A DNA stretch of 64,000 nt, taken from positions 3,968,001-4,032,000 of the forward strand of contig NZ_VFQE01000001.1 of the NCBI RefSeq assembly GCF_006717095.1. Direction: 5' to 3'. Every line of letters begins with the position of its first letter. Positions within the stretch are counted from its first letter, which is position 1. The position numbers were made by a program, and so were the translations under genes. Shown here piece by piece: positions 1-11,597 of this stretch. The stretch is from Blastococcus colisei (lineage in GTDB: Bacteria; Actinomycetota; Actinomycetes; Mycobacteriales; Geodermatophilaceae). The notes under the pieces were generated by a model. That model did no database searches, was not told the origin of the DNA, and was given only the letters and a program-made list of their open reading frames with translations.

Positions 1-89
1 TCCGCCGACACCGGCGCCCTGCTCAGGTGGCGGCGGGCGGGTCGGCGTCCCCCGGCCCGTCGTCACGACCCGTGCCCGCCCGAGCACGC

Positions 90-127
90 CCCCGAACGGC
101 ACTTATGGCCATAATTGCCGTTCGGGG
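90..127. repeat. Palindromic element with TTATGGCCATAA core, site 1 (typA 3' side)
   Basis: A 38-bp palindrome with a single mismatched pair (102/115). The arms CCCCGAACGGCA and TGCCGTTCGGGG flank the AT-rich core TTATGGCCATAA (103-114). It lies 6 bp beyond the typA stop codon, so it would form a strong hairpin at the end of the typA transcript. It is one of four copies of this core in the window, each with different but self-complementary arms. A terminator role is inference; no U-tract follows. Confidence 0.75.
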
Positions 128-133
128 CACCGT

Positions 134-2026
<1,893 letters not shown>

Positions 2027-2125
2027 GCGGAAGGGCACCTCAGAAGGATTCGGGGATTCCACGGCGTCGGCGCGCGGCATCTCGTGCAACAGCCGCCTGG
2101 GCGGCGACCTTCCCATGGTAGTCGC

Positions 2126-2473
2126 TCAGCGAGCGGCGTTCCGCGCCCGAGAGGCGTCGGCCACCCCGAACGTCACCCCGGCGGCGGTCAGGGTGACCAG
2201 ACTCACCGCCAGCCAGGCCGGCAGCCCGACGCCGATCGCCAGCACGTGGGCCAGGACGAAGGAGCCGACGTAGAGCGCGGCGAGCGCGACGGCGGGACCC
2301 GGTCCCCGCCGGCGCACCCACAGGACGCCGGCCGCGAGGCCCGCAGCGGCGAAGACCGCACCCCCGAGCGCGCGGATCCCGGTGCCCTGCGCGACGCCGA
2401 AACCGGCGGCCAGGCCGACGGCGACCAGGACGGCGGAGGGGAACCGGGTGCGGGCGAGGGTCGACATCGACAT
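2126..2473 (-). CDS. Small integral membrane protein, unknown
   Basis: A 115-residue protein with about four hydrophobic segments: residues 13-30, 36-53, 60-83 and 86-106. A basic stretch (VRRRG) lies between the second and third, and the C-terminus is basic (SRARNAAR). No catalytic motif is visible and I do not recognise the family. The start is one of two ATG codons (2473 or 2467). It lies upstream of typA on the same strand and could be co-transcribed with it, but nothing else ties the two together. Confidence 0.65.
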   Translation of the reverse strand: MSMSTLARTRFPSAVLVAVGLAAGFGVAQGTGIRALGGAVFAAAGLAAGVLWVRRRGPGPAVALAALYVGSFVLAHVLAIGVGLPAWLAVSLVTLTAAGVTFGVADASRARNAAR

Positions 2474-2656
2474 GTCGACCAGTCTCCCCTCCTCCCCCAC
2501 GATCACGGCGCCGTGACCGCCGGCCAAGAGCGTTACGGCCGCATGAACGTGCGTCGAGGTCGAGTGGGCGGCACCCCATCGGGTAGGAGCCGATCGATCC
2601 TGCGTCGGTGGAAGGTCTGCCCGGCGCGACCCCCAACGCATCGAGGAGTTGTCGAC

Positions 2657-4216
2657 ATGCCTCTGTCCTACGCGACCCTGCCCGGCGACATCGACCACCT
2701 GATCGCCGACGACCACGCGATCGTCGAGCGGCAGTTCCAGCACCTGGAGGCCGGCCGCGGCAACCGCCGGGTCCTGGTCGACCAGATCACCGCCGAGCTG
2801 TCGATGCACGCGTTCGCCGAGGAGACGGTGATCTACCCGATCTGGAAGGAGGTCGGGATGAAGGCGGAGCTGGACGACGCCACGCAGGAGCACCAGAAGA
2901 TGAAGGAGCTGCTCGTCGTCCTCGGCCGCACCGAGCCCGGCGAGGCCGAGTTCGAGCAGTCGCTCACCGAGCTCATCGCCGAGGTGCGCCACCACGTCCA
3001 GGACGAGGAGAACGACGAGCTGCCCGAGTTCCGGCAGAAGGTCGGGGCCGAGCGGATGGCGACTCTGGGCAAGGACTTCATCACCGCCAAGCGCCGCGGT
3101 CCGACGCGGCCGCACCCGAAGGCGCCGTCCGGCGGCATCAAGGAGAAGGTCGCCGGCGCACTCGCCGCCCCTCTCGACCTCGCGCGCGACGCCGTGTCGG
3201 GCACGAACAAGGAGCTGGCCACCGACCCGAGCGGGCTGCTCGACCCGCAGGCGCAGGCCATCGTCGACGCCCACTCCTCCCTCGGCCCGCTGCCGTTCGA
3301 GACCCTGACGCCCACCGAGGCGCGCAAGCAGCCCGGCCCCAAGGACGCGGTCCAGAAGGTGATGGCCGAGCGCGGCATCGAGGGCCCGGAGCCGGTCGGC
3401 TCGGTGGAGGACCTGGAGATCCCCGACGCCGCCGGCGGCACGATGCGGCTGCGGGTCTACAAGCCCGCGAACGCCGGTACGGGTCCGCTGCCGGTCATCA
3501 TGTGGATCCACGGCGGCGGCTGGGTGCTGTTCACCATCGACGACCACTACGACGCGTCCTGCCGCGGCCTGACCAACAAGACCGGCGCGATCGTCGTCTC
3601 CCCCGACTACCGCCGGGCACCCGAGGCGGTCTTCCCCGCCTCGCACGACGACGTCCTCACCGCGTACCACTACGTGCTCCAGAACGCCGCGTCCTTCGGG
3701 GGTGACGCCTCCCGGATCGGGATCGGCGGGGAGTCCGTCGGCGGCAACATGGCGCCGGCCACCTGTCTGCAGCTGGCCGCCAACGGCCAGCCGATGCCGG
3801 CGGCCCAGGTGTGCGTCTACCCCGTCACCACCGGCGAGCAGTTCGGCGAGTCCATGGAGGACGCCGCCGACGGCCGACCGCTGAACCGGGCGCTGCTGAG
3901 CTGGATGGCCATGCACGCCTTCGAGGGCAAGCCGGACGCCGCCAAGGACCCGCGGATCGACCTGCTCGGCTGGTCGACCGACCAGCTGGCGGGCATGCCG
4001 CCGACGCTGGTCATCACCGACGAGCGCGACCCGCTCCGCAGCCAGGGCCAGCAGTTCGCGAAGAACCTCGAGGCGGCGGGCGTGCCCACCACGCACCGGT
4101 ACTACGAGGGTGTGATGCACGAGTTCTTCGGCGCCTCCGCCGTCCTCGACAAGGCCGAGCAGGCCCAGCAGGAGGCTGCGCGGCACTTCACCCAGGCCTT
4201 CGCGGCAACGCTCTGA
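2657..4216 (+). CDS. Hemerythrin HHE domain fused to HSL-type alpha/beta hydrolase
   Basis: A 519-residue two-domain protein. Residues about 1-140 are a hemerythrin-like four-helix bundle with the expected ligands: DDHAIVERQ, MHAFAEETVIYP, QEHQKM and RHHVQDEENDELP. A linker follows, then a hormone-sensitive-lipase-family hydrolase with oxyanion motif HGGGW (285-289), nucleophile motif GESVGG (Ser about 360), the acid in ITDERDPL and the His in GVMHEFF. All triad residues are present, so an esterase/lipase reaction is expected; the substrate is unknown. The ATG at 2657 follows GAGGAG with good spacing. A formaldehyde-dehydrogenase-like gene starts 31 bp downstream. Coupling an oxygen/iron-binding module to a hydrolase is unusual. 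Domain calls are firm; the role is inference. Confidence 0.9.
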   Translation: MPLSYATLPGDIDHLIADDHAIVERQFQHLEAGRGNRRVLVDQITAELSMHAFAEETVIYPIWKEVGMKAELDDATQEHQKMKELLVVLGRTEPGEAEFEQSLTELIAEVRHHVQDEENDELPEFRQKVGAERMATLGKDFITAKRRGPTRPHPKAPSGGIKEKVAGALAAPLDLARDAVSGTNKELATDPSGLLDPQAQAIVDAHSSLGPLPFETLTPTEARKQPGPKDAVQKVMAERGIEGPEPVGSVEDLEIPDAAGGTMRLRVYKPANAGTGPLPVIMWIHGGGWVLFTIDDHYDASCRGLTNKTGAIVVSPDYRRAPEAVFPASHDDVLTAYHYVLQNAASFGGDASRIGIGGESVGGNMAPATCLQLAANGQPMPAAQVCVYPVTTGEQFGESMEDAADGRPLNRALLSWMAMHAFEGKPDAAKDPRIDLLGWSTDQLAGMPPTLVITDERDPLRSQGQQFAKNLEAAGVPTTHRYYEGVMHEFFGASAVLDKAEQAQQEAARHFTQAFAATL

Positions 4217-4247
4217 CCGAGCCCCACGACAACGAAGGAGCACTGCC

Positions 4248-5396
4248 ATGAAGGCCGTCGTCTACAAGGGCACGAAGAACGTCGCCGTCGAAGAGGTCCC
4301 CGACCCGACGATCCAGTCACCGACCGACGCGATCGTCCGCATCACCACGACCAACATCTGCGGCTCGGACCTGCACATGTACGAGGGCCGGACCAGCGTC
4401 GAGGAGGGCAAGGTCCTCGGCCACGAGAACATGGGCGTCGTCGAGGAGGTCGGCTCCGGCGTCGACCGGCTCCAGGTCGGCGACCGGGTGGTCCTGCCGT
4501 TCAACATCGCCTGCGGCACCTGCCGCAACTGCACCCAGGGCTGGACGTCGTTCTGCCTGCGCTCGAATCCGACCGAGGGCATGGACGGCGCGGCCTACGG
4601 CTACGCCAACATGGGCCCGTACGACGGCGGGCAGGCGGAGTTCCTGCGGGTGCCGTGGGCGGACTTCAACGCGCTGCACCTGCCGCCGGGCACCGAGCAC
4701 GAGAACGACTTCACGATGCTGTCGGACATCTTCCCGACCGGCTGGCACGGGGTGGAGCTCTCGGGGATGCAGCCGGGTGACCGGGTGGCCGTGTTCGGCG
4801 CCGGGCCGGTCGGGCTCATGGCCGCGCACAGCGCCATGCTGCGTGGCGCCTCGCAGGTCTTCGTCGTCGACAAGGAGCCCGACCGGCTGGCGCTGGCGGA
4901 GAAGTTCGGCGCCACCGGCATCGACTTCAGCACGGGCGACCCGGTCGAGCAGCTGATGGACGCCACCCACGGTGTCGGCGTCGACCGCGGGGTGGAAGCC
5001 GTCGGTTACCAGGCGCACGACCCGTCCGGCGAGGAACACCCGGAACTGGTCCTGGACAACCTCGTGCAGGTCGTGCGGGCCACCGGCGGGATCGGCGTCG
5101 TCGGCGTCTACGTGCCCCAGGATCCGGGGGCGAACAGCGAGCTGGCGAAGGAGGGACGCATCCCCTTCCAGTACGGCCAGTTCTTCACCAAGGGCCAGTC
5201 GATGGGCACCGGCCAGGCGCCGGTCAAGCGGTACAACCGGCAGCTTCGGGACCTGATCATCACCGGACGCGCCAACCCGGGCCTGATCGTGTCCCACGAG
5301 CTGACCCTGGACGAGGCGGTCGACGGCTACGAGCGGTTCGACAACCGCGAGGACGGCTGGACCAAGGTCCTGCTCCGCCCGGGGACGCTCGGATGA
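4248..5396 (+). CDS. Zn-dependent alcohol dehydrogenase, glutathione-independent formaldehyde dehydrogenase-like
   Basis: Medium-chain dehydrogenase of 382 residues. The catalytic-zinc residues sit in NICGSDLH and GHENMG. The structural-zinc loop CGTCRNCTQGWTSFC has the C-x2-C-x2-C-x7-C pattern, and the NAD-binding turn is VFGAGPVGLMAA. The long insert and the QFFTKGQSMGTGQAPVKRY region match the FdhA-type formaldehyde dismutase/dehydrogenase subgroup rather than generic AdhP. AAGGAG precedes the ATG. The stop overlaps the next start by 4 bp (ATGA), indicating translational coupling. The natural substrate could be formaldehyde or another aldehyde/alcohol. Confidence 0.88.
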   Translation: MKAVVYKGTKNVAVEEVPDPTIQSPTDAIVRITTTNICGSDLHMYEGRTSVEEGKVLGHENMGVVEEVGSGVDRLQVGDRVVLPFNIACGTCRNCTQGWTSFCLRSNPTEGMDGAAYGYANMGPYDGGQAEFLRVPWADFNALHLPPGTEHENDFTMLSDIFPTGWHGVELSGMQPGDRVAVFGAGPVGLMAAHSAMLRGASQVFVVDKEPDRLALAEKFGATGIDFSTGDPVEQLMDATHGVGVDRGVEAVGYQAHDPSGEEHPELVLDNLVQVVRATGGIGVVGVYVPQDPGANSELAKEGRIPFQYGQFFTKGQSMGTGQAPVKRYNRQLRDLIITGRANPGLIVSHELTLDEAVDGYERFDNREDGWTKVLLRPGTLG

Positions 5397-6493
5397 GCGA
5401 GCTCGCACGCGACGAACCGATCGGCGAGCTCGAGCTCGTGCACGCATTCACCGGGCCGATGCCGACCGGCGTGAGCGTCTCGCACACCGGCCGGATCTTC
5501 GTCAACTTTCCCCAGTGGGGTGACGATCCCCCGGCCACCGTGGTGGAACTACGCGACGGGCAGGAGGTGCCGTTCCCCGACGAGGCGTGGAACTCCCCGT
5601 CGGGAAAGGACGACGCGGGCGCCTTCGTCTCGGTGCAGAGCATCGTCGTCGACCCGGCCGACCGGCTGTGGGTGCTCGACACCGGCAGCCCGATGTTCGA
5701 GCCGACCGAGCCCGGCGGGCCGAAGCTGGTCCGCGTCGACCTGGACACCGACTCGGTGGCCCAGGTGATCACCTTCGACCCGTCGGTGGCGCTGGAGACG
5801 ACGTACCTCAACGACGTCCGCTTCGACCTGCGGCGGGGCGAGGCAGGCGTCGCCTATATCACCGACTCGGCCGACTCCGGCCCCAACGGGATCATCGTCG
5901 TCGACCTCGCCACCGGGGAGTCGTGGCGGCGGTTGCACGACCATCCGTCGACCAAGGCCCTCCAGCCGCCGGACCTGCGGATGGTCGTGGAGGGCCGGGA
6001 GTTCCTGGAGCGGGACGAGGACGGCGGGACCTCGCCGGTGACGATGGGCGCCGACGGCATCGCGATCTCGGCCGACGGCGCGCGGCTCTTCTACTGCCCG
6101 CTGGCCTCGCGCCGCTGGTACAGCGTCGCCACCGATGCCCTGACCGACCGGTCGGTGCCGGACGACGAGGTGTCGGCCACCGTCGTCGACGAGGGCGACA
6201 AGGGGTCGGCGGGCGACGGGATGGAGACCGACGACGCCGGCCGCCTGTACGTGACCGACGGCGAGCACAACGCCGTCCACCGCCGGCTGCCGGACGGCAG
6301 CTGGGAGACCGTGCTGCACGACGACCGGCTGCTCTGGCCCGACACGATGTCGGTCGCCGCCGACGGGCATCTCTACGTCACGGCCAACCAGCTGTACCGG
6401 CAGTCGAAGTACCAGGGCGGCCAGGACGTGCGGCGCAAGCCCTACGAGCTCTTCCGCACCGCCATCGACGCGGGCCCGGTGCGGCTGCGGTGA
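5393..6493 (+). CDS. Yellow/major royal jelly protein-like beta-propeller (SMP-30/gluconolactonase superfamily)
   Basis: A 366-residue cytoplasmic beta-propeller without a signal peptide. Repeated blade signatures are visible: VVDPADRLWVLDTG, YLNDVRFD..AYITDSADSGPNGIIVVDL, GADGIAISADGARLFYCPL and WPDTMSVAADGHLYVTANQL. This is the pattern of bacterial royal-jelly/yellow-family proteins, which bind small ligands or act as lactonases or tautomerases; the substrate is not predictable. Its ATG overlaps the upstream dehydrogenase stop and its TGA overlaps the GTG of the next gene, so three genes form a tightly coupled operon. Confidence 0.85.
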   Translation: MSELARDEPIGELELVHAFTGPMPTGVSVSHTGRIFVNFPQWGDDPPATVVELRDGQEVPFPDEAWNSPSGKDDAGAFVSVQSIVVDPADRLWVLDTGSPMFEPTEPGGPKLVRVDLDTDSVAQVITFDPSVALETTYLNDVRFDLRRGEAGVAYITDSADSGPNGIIVVDLATGESWRRLHDHPSTKALQPPDLRMVVEGREFLERDEDGGTSPVTMGADGIAISADGARLFYCPLASRRWYSVATDALTDRSVPDDEVSATVVDEGDKGSAGDGMETDDAGRLYVTDGEHNAVHRRLPDGSWETVLHDDRLLWPDTMSVAADGHLYVTANQLYRQSKYQGGQDVRRKPYELFRTAIDAGPVRLR

Positions 6494-8130
6494 GCGTGCT
6501 CGAACGGCTCGCCGGCCGCGCGCGACCCGGGCCACGCGGCTCGGTGCGAGTGGTCGACCCGAGCCCCCTGAACTGGCTCTACATCACCTACAACACGGTG
6601 GAAGAGCCCGTTCGGGTCACTCGGCGGGGCAAGGTCCGTCCCGCCGCCATGAGCCGATACCGGTGGCGGGACGGGACGACGCTGGAGATCAGGGTCCGCG
6701 ACGGCAATCGGTTCGCCGACGGCACCGCGGTGACCGCCGAGTCGGTGCGCCGGGCCGCTGAGGAGCAGTTCCGCTGGCAGTCGCCGCACCCGCCCGGCAC
6801 CCACTTCAACATCGACCGGCGGACCCGGGTCGCCGTCGTCGACGACCGGACGGTGCGGCTGCACCTGCCGGCCGTGGACGGGTTGGCTCTCGGCAAGCTG
6901 CGGGCGACGCACGTCATGAGCGAGCGGTTCTGGCGGGACCTCGGCTTCGGGTACGCCCGGGACTCCTCCGGCGAGGGCCACTGGTAGGTGATCGATGCGC
7001 CGGGGCCGTGGGCCTCGGGAGCCTTCACCCTCGTCGAGGGCCGATCACTGATCGAGACGGAGGCGGTGGTCACCGACGGCGAGGACCGCACCTGGCTGCA
7101 GACCGAGCACCGCTCGCCCACCGTCCGGCTGCGCGCCAACCCGCACTACTGGGACCGGAAGCGCGGCCCACGCCTGGCCGAGGTGGAGTTCCGCAACGAC
7201 CTCGACGCAGGCACCGCTCTGGACCTGGTCTGCGACTCCGTCGGTGAGGTCGACATCGTCACCGAGGTGCCGCACGCATCGGCCGCGCGGGTGCGCGGCT
7301 CGCGGCACGCTCGCTTGGTGACCGTCGACGCGGTGCGTGCCCTGGCCGGTGTCATCGACCGGGACGCGGACGGCCTGCCGCTGTCCGACGTCCGGGCCCG
7401 TCGGGCGCTGAACCTCGCCATCGACCGGGCGGGGCTCGTCCGGGACGTGTTCGGCGGACTGGCGCGGCCGCTGGCGGGGCTGACCCCTCCGACCCCCCTG
7501 ACCGTGGCCCACCGGGCACCGGACCGGCTTCTCCCCTACCGCCACGACGCGGCGGAGGCGGCACGGCTGTGGCAGGCGGCCGGTGGCGCGGAGCGGCCGC
7601 TCCGCCTGGCCGCGTTCGAAGCCTGGGGAGCAGTCGCCGCCGTGGTCGCCGAGCAGTGGCGGCTGACCCTGGGCGTGACCGTGGAGGTGTCGGTGCTGCG
7701 GAGGGACGACGAGCGGGAGACGCGGCGGGCGCTCGCCGGCAAGGGACCACGGAACTGGGACGTCCTGCTGCTCGAGCAGGGCAGCCAGTCCGTGGACGTG
7801 CCCCCGCTGGAACTGCACCGTGGATTCGTCGGGCGGTCGGGTGAGTTCCGGGCCGGGCCGGTGGATCCCGTGTTCGAGCGGCTGTTCGCCGACCTGGTCG
7901 CGCAGACCTCGCAGCTGCGCCAGGTGGTGGCCGCCAATCGCATCGACCGGTACGTCACCGAGCAGGCCCTGGCGTTGTTCCTGGTCGCCCCGAAGGTGCT
8001 GTACGCGGTCAACCGCGAGGTCGACTTCCGTCCCTACGCGACGAGCTTCGAACTGGCCGACACGTCGGTTCGCGACGGCCACTGGTCGCTCGCCGAGCCC
8101 CTGCCGTTGCTCGACGATCAGGTTCCCTGA
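6490..8130 (+). pseudogene. Family 5 extracellular-solute-binding-like protein, split by in-frame amber codon
   Basis: The reading frame from GTG 6490 to TGA 8130 would encode about 546 residues of the SBP_bac_5 (oligopeptide/nickel-binding) fold, but TAG at 6985-6987 interrupts it after 165 codons. Homology-like sequence continues in the same frame on both sides: RDGNRFADGTAVTAESV and LGFGYARDSSGEGHW before the stop, VIDAPGPWASGAFTLVEG and VRLRANPHYWDRKRGP after it. One codon would therefore restore the protein. GTG at 6988 could restart the second part. There is no signal peptide or lipobox and no permease gene nearby, so even intact it would be an orphan cytoplasmic form. Nonsense mutation, readthrough and sequencing error all remain possible. 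Confidence 0.8.
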
Positions 8131-8195
8131 TCGTCGAGCGTCCTCCCTCACGTTCTGCCGTGAGGGAGGACACCGCACGATCAGGGAACCTGATC
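8116..8195. terminator. Nested inverted repeat between convergent genes
   Basis: The outer arms are 19 bp, perfect (8116-8134 and 8177-8195), and the first 17 bases of each arm form a near-palindrome themselves (GATCAGG..CCTGATC). Symmetrical 5-nt internal loops (8135-8139, 8172-8176) lead to a perfect 13-bp inner stem, GTCCTCCCTCACG / CGTGAGGGAGGAC (8140-8152, 8159-8171), with loop TTCTGC. The element contains the stop codon of the solute-binding gene and lies 24 bp from the yceI stop, so a bidirectional terminator is the simplest reading. Confidence 0.8.
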
Positions 8196-8218
8196 ATCGG
8201 CGGGGCGGCGTGTGCGGA

Positions 8219-8782
8219 TCAGACGGTGCGGAGCACGGCCTCGATCTCGAGCTCGACGGTGATCTTGTCGCCGACGACGACGCCACCGCCGTCCATCGGC
8301 ATGTCGATGTCGACGCCGTACGCCTTGCGGGAGATCTCGGTCGTGGCCGAGAACCCGGCGCGCGTGCCGCCGTAGGCGTCCGGGCCGAAGCCGTTGAGCT
8401 CCAGCTCGAGGGTGACCGGCTTGGTGATGCCCTTGATGGTCAGGTCACCGGTGACGGTCCAGTCGGCGCCGTCGGTGGCCACCGCGGTCGAGCGGAACGT
8501 CATCTCGGTGTGGTTGCCCACGTCGAAGAAGTCGGCGGAGCGGATGTGCGCGTCACGCTGCTCCTGCCGGGTGTCGATCGAGTCCATGTTGATGCGGGCG
8601 GTGACGCTGGACTGCGCGGGGTCCTCTGCCGTGACGATCTCGCCGGAGAAGTCGCGGAAGTAGCCGCGGACCTTGCTGACCATCATGTGACGGACGGAGA
8701 AGCCGACGGTCGAGTGGCTGGCGTCGATGTCCCACGTGCCGACGACGTAGCCGGGGATCTGGGTGGTGGTGGAGCTGGTCAT
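8219..8782 (-). CDS. YceI family lipid-binding protein
   Basis: A 187-residue YceI-like protein, a lipocalin-like beta-barrel that binds polyisoprenoids. Typical segments are GTWDIDASHSTVGFSVRHM, FRDFSGEIV, VTARINMDSIDT, HTEMTFRST, VTGDLTIKGITKPV and the C-terminal YGVDIDMPMDGGGVVVGDKI. There is no signal peptide, so it is a cytoplasmic form. ATG 8782 is preceded by GGAGG; an upstream in-frame start at 8848 lacks this. It is divergent from a marR gene 90 bp away, which suggests control by that regulator. Confidence 0.93.
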   Translation of the reverse strand: MTSSTTTQIPGYVVGTWDIDASHSTVGFSVRHMMVSKVRGYFRDFSGEIVTAEDPAQSSVTARINMDSIDTRQEQRDAHIRSADFFDVGNHTEMTFRSTAVATDGADWTVTGDLTIKGITKPVTLELELNGFGPDAYGGTRAGFSATTEISRKAYGVDIDMPMDGGGVVVGDKITVELEIEAVLRTV

Positions 8783-8872
8783 GGAAAGAACCTCCGAGTC
8801 GTTGAGCGTTTGACCTTCTGCTGGACCGTAGCGTAGTTGAAGGCTCATCTATTCCGCTAGTACGCTGTGCAC

Positions 8873-9388
8873 ATGACCGCGCACGTGTCGTCCGCACCCA
8901 CCGACGGCCCCGACGTCCCGCCGCCGGGTGATCCCCGGTGGCTCGACGCCGACGAGCAGCGGGCCTGGCGGGCCTGGCTCTACAGCGCCCAGCTGCTGCT
9001 GGACCGGCTGGACCGGGAGCTCACGCACGAGACGGGGGTCTCCCATGCGTACTACGAGATCCTCGTGGCGCTGTCGGAGACCGAAGGCCGGATGCTGCGG
9101 ATGAGCCAGCTCGCCGACCGCTGCCTCTCCTCCCGCAGCCGGCTGTCCCACGCGGTCTCCCGCCTGGAGGAACGCGGTTGGGTGCGCCGGCAGGTGTGCC
9201 CCGACGACGGGCGCGGTCAGCTCGCCGTCCTCACCGACGACGGCTTCGCCGCGCTCGAGGCGGCCGCGCCCGTGCACGTCGAGGGCGTCCGCATCCACCT
9301 GTTCGACCAGCTGAGCCGGCAGCAGGTCGAGAACATGCGCGACGTCGGCGAGACCCTGCTGCGCCACCTCGATGCCAAGACACCGTGA
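8873..9388 (+). CDS. MarR family transcriptional regulator
   Basis: A 171-residue winged-helix regulator. Residues about 70-140 contain the MarR DNA-binding region: LRMSQLADRCLSSRSRLSHAVSRLEERGWVRRQVCPDDGRGQLAVLTDDG, with the wing at CPDDGRGQ. Flanking helices would dimerise. ATG 8873 is chosen; an in-frame GTG at 8867 adds only two residues. It is divergent from yceI, and the 90-bp shared region contains AGCGTA and TACGCT half-sites, so auto-regulation together with yceI is plausible but unproven. The ligand is unknown. Confidence 0.92.
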   Translation: MTAHVSSAPTDGPDVPPPGDPRWLDADEQRAWRAWLYSAQLLLDRLDRELTHETGVSHAYYEILVALSETEGRMLRMSQLADRCLSSRSRLSHAVSRLEERGWVRRQVCPDDGRGQLAVLTDDGFAALEAAAPVHVEGVRIHLFDQLSRQQVENMRDVGETLLRHLDAKTP

Positions 9389-9507
9389 CGCTCCGCGCCA
9401 CACCGCGACCAGGTGCCGTCCCCCTGCTGCGCTGAGCTCCGCCGTGCCCCGCGCCGGGAGGCCTCCGGCCCCCGCGCCACGGGCCACCCCGCTCGGCCGG
9501 GCTTCAT

Positions 9508-11597
9508 TCACCGGAAGTACTTGTCGGGCGTGATCGGCAGGTCGCGGATGCGCAGGCCGGTCGCGTGCCAGTAGCCGTTGGCGACGGCGGCCGCGGCGCC
9601 GGTGATGCCGATCTCGCCGATGCCCTTGAGCCCGATCGGGTTGGCCAGCTGGTCGTCGACGTCCAGCCAGGAGATGTCGATCTCGCCGATGTCGGCGTTG
9701 GTGGCCACGTGGTACTCAGCCAGGTCGTGGTTGACGTAGTGGCCGTACCGCTCGTCGGTGACCGACTCCTCGTGCAGGGCCATCGAGACGCCCATGCAGA
9801 AGCCGCCGAGCAGCTGGGAGCGCGCGGTCTTGGCGTTCACGATCACCCCGGCGTCGAACACGCTGGTCGCCCGGGGAACCCGCACCTCGCCGGTGTCCCG
9901 GTCCACCCGCACCTCCACGAAGTGCGCCCCGTAGGCGTGCAGCGAGTGCGTCTTCGCCGCGGGTGACTCGCCCGCCAGCTCCCCCTCGACCGTGACGCCG
10001 TCGGCCGGCAGCTGCCCGCCGTACTCCTCGTCCAGCCGGGTCCGCAGGTCGCGGGCGGTGAACACGATCGCCGTCCCCCAGGAGGCCAGGCCGGTCGATC
10101 CACCCGCCCCGCCGGCGAACGGCAGCCGGCTGTCCCCGATCCGCAGCTCGACCGAGCCGAGGTCGGTGCGCAGGGCGTCGGCGGCGATCTGCGACAGGGC
10201 CGTCCACGCGCCGGTGCCGATGTCGGAGCCGTCGATCTCGACGGTGTACCGCCCCGCTCCGTCGACCGAGATCCGGCACTGCGCCTTCCGCCGCCGGGTC
10301 GGGTAGGTGGCCGACGCGACGCCGGTGCCGACGAGCCAGCGGCCGTCGGTGCGGATCCCGGGCCGCAGGTCGCGGCCGGCCCAGCCGAAGCGCTCCACCC
10401 CGGTGCGCAGGCACTCCACGAGGTTGCGGGTGGACCAGGGCACGTCCCGCTCCGGGTCGCGCTCCGGCTCGTTGCGGAGGCGCAGCTCGACCGGGTCCAG
10501 CCCCAGGGCGACGGCCAGCTCGTCCATCGCCGACTCGAGCGCGAACATGCCCGGGGTCTCCCCCGGCGCACGCATGATCGTCGGCGGCGGGACGTCGAGC
10601 CGGGCCAGGCGGTGCGTCGTCCGCCGGTGGGGTGCGGCGTACAGGACGCGGGTCGGGGTGGCGGTCTGCTCGGCGAACTCGCTGATCCGCGAGGTGTGCT
10701 CCACGACCTCGTGGCTGATCGCGGACAGCCGGCCCTCGGGATCGGCTCCCAGCCGCAGCCGCTGGATCGTCGGCGTCCGGTGCCCCACCAACGAGAACAT
10801 CTGCTGCCGGCTCAGCTCGAAGACCACCGTCCGGCCCACCACCCGGGCCGCCATCGCGGCGAGCATCTGGTTGGGATGGGTGAAGGCCTTCGAGCCGAAC
10901 GCCCCACCGACGTAGGGCGAGATCACCCGCACCTGCCCGGCCTCGATGCCGAACCCGGTGGCCAGGTCGTTGACGATGTTGTGCGGGCCCTGGTTGGCGT
11001 CCCAGAGCGTCAGCGAGTCGCCGTCCCAGCGGGCCATCGAGGTGTGCATCTCGATCGGGTTGTTGTGCTGGGTCGGCGTCTCGTAGGTCGCGTCGATGCT
11101 GACCGCGGCGGCCGCCAGCGCACCGTCGACGTCGCCGATCACCGAGTCGGTGGCGAACCCGGCCATGAGCTTCGGCGGCGCGTAGAGGTCGGGGCGGTCG
11201 GTGCTCAGCGCGACGTCGGGCGGCTCCGCGGCGTACTCGACGACGACCGCCCCGACCGCCGCCGTGGCGATCTCCGACGTCTCGGCGACGACGGCGGCGA
11301 CCACCTGCCCCTGGTAGTGCACGTCGAGCGACTGCAGCACCGGCAGATCCGACGCCAGCCCCTCCCCCAGCCGCGGCGCGTTCGCCGGCGTGAGGACGGC
11401 GAGAACACCGGTCATGCCCTCGGCGGCGGTGGGGTCCATCCGGCTGATCCGGCCCCGGTTGACGGTGCTCTGCACGACCGCGAGGTGCGCGATGGGCTCC
11501 CCCGGGTCGTGCTCGTAGGCGTAGGGCGCGGTGCCGCGCACCTTCGCCGGCCCGTCGATCCGGTCGATGCCGGCACCGACGAGACGGTCCACCGTGG

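Noticed and set aside
5587-6489. Open frame upstream of the solute-binding gene
   Set aside because: It lies over the royal-jelly-like gene in another frame; only the part from GTG 6490 resembles the SBP family.
8821-8872. Promoter of the marR gene (TTGAAG .. TAGTAC)
   Set aside because: Spacing is only 15 bp and the -10 is weak; not good enough to call.
9389-9507. Terminator between marR and the aldehyde oxidase operon
   Set aside because: Only a 10-bp GGAGGCCTCC palindrome is present; too weak to be called, although the genes are convergent.
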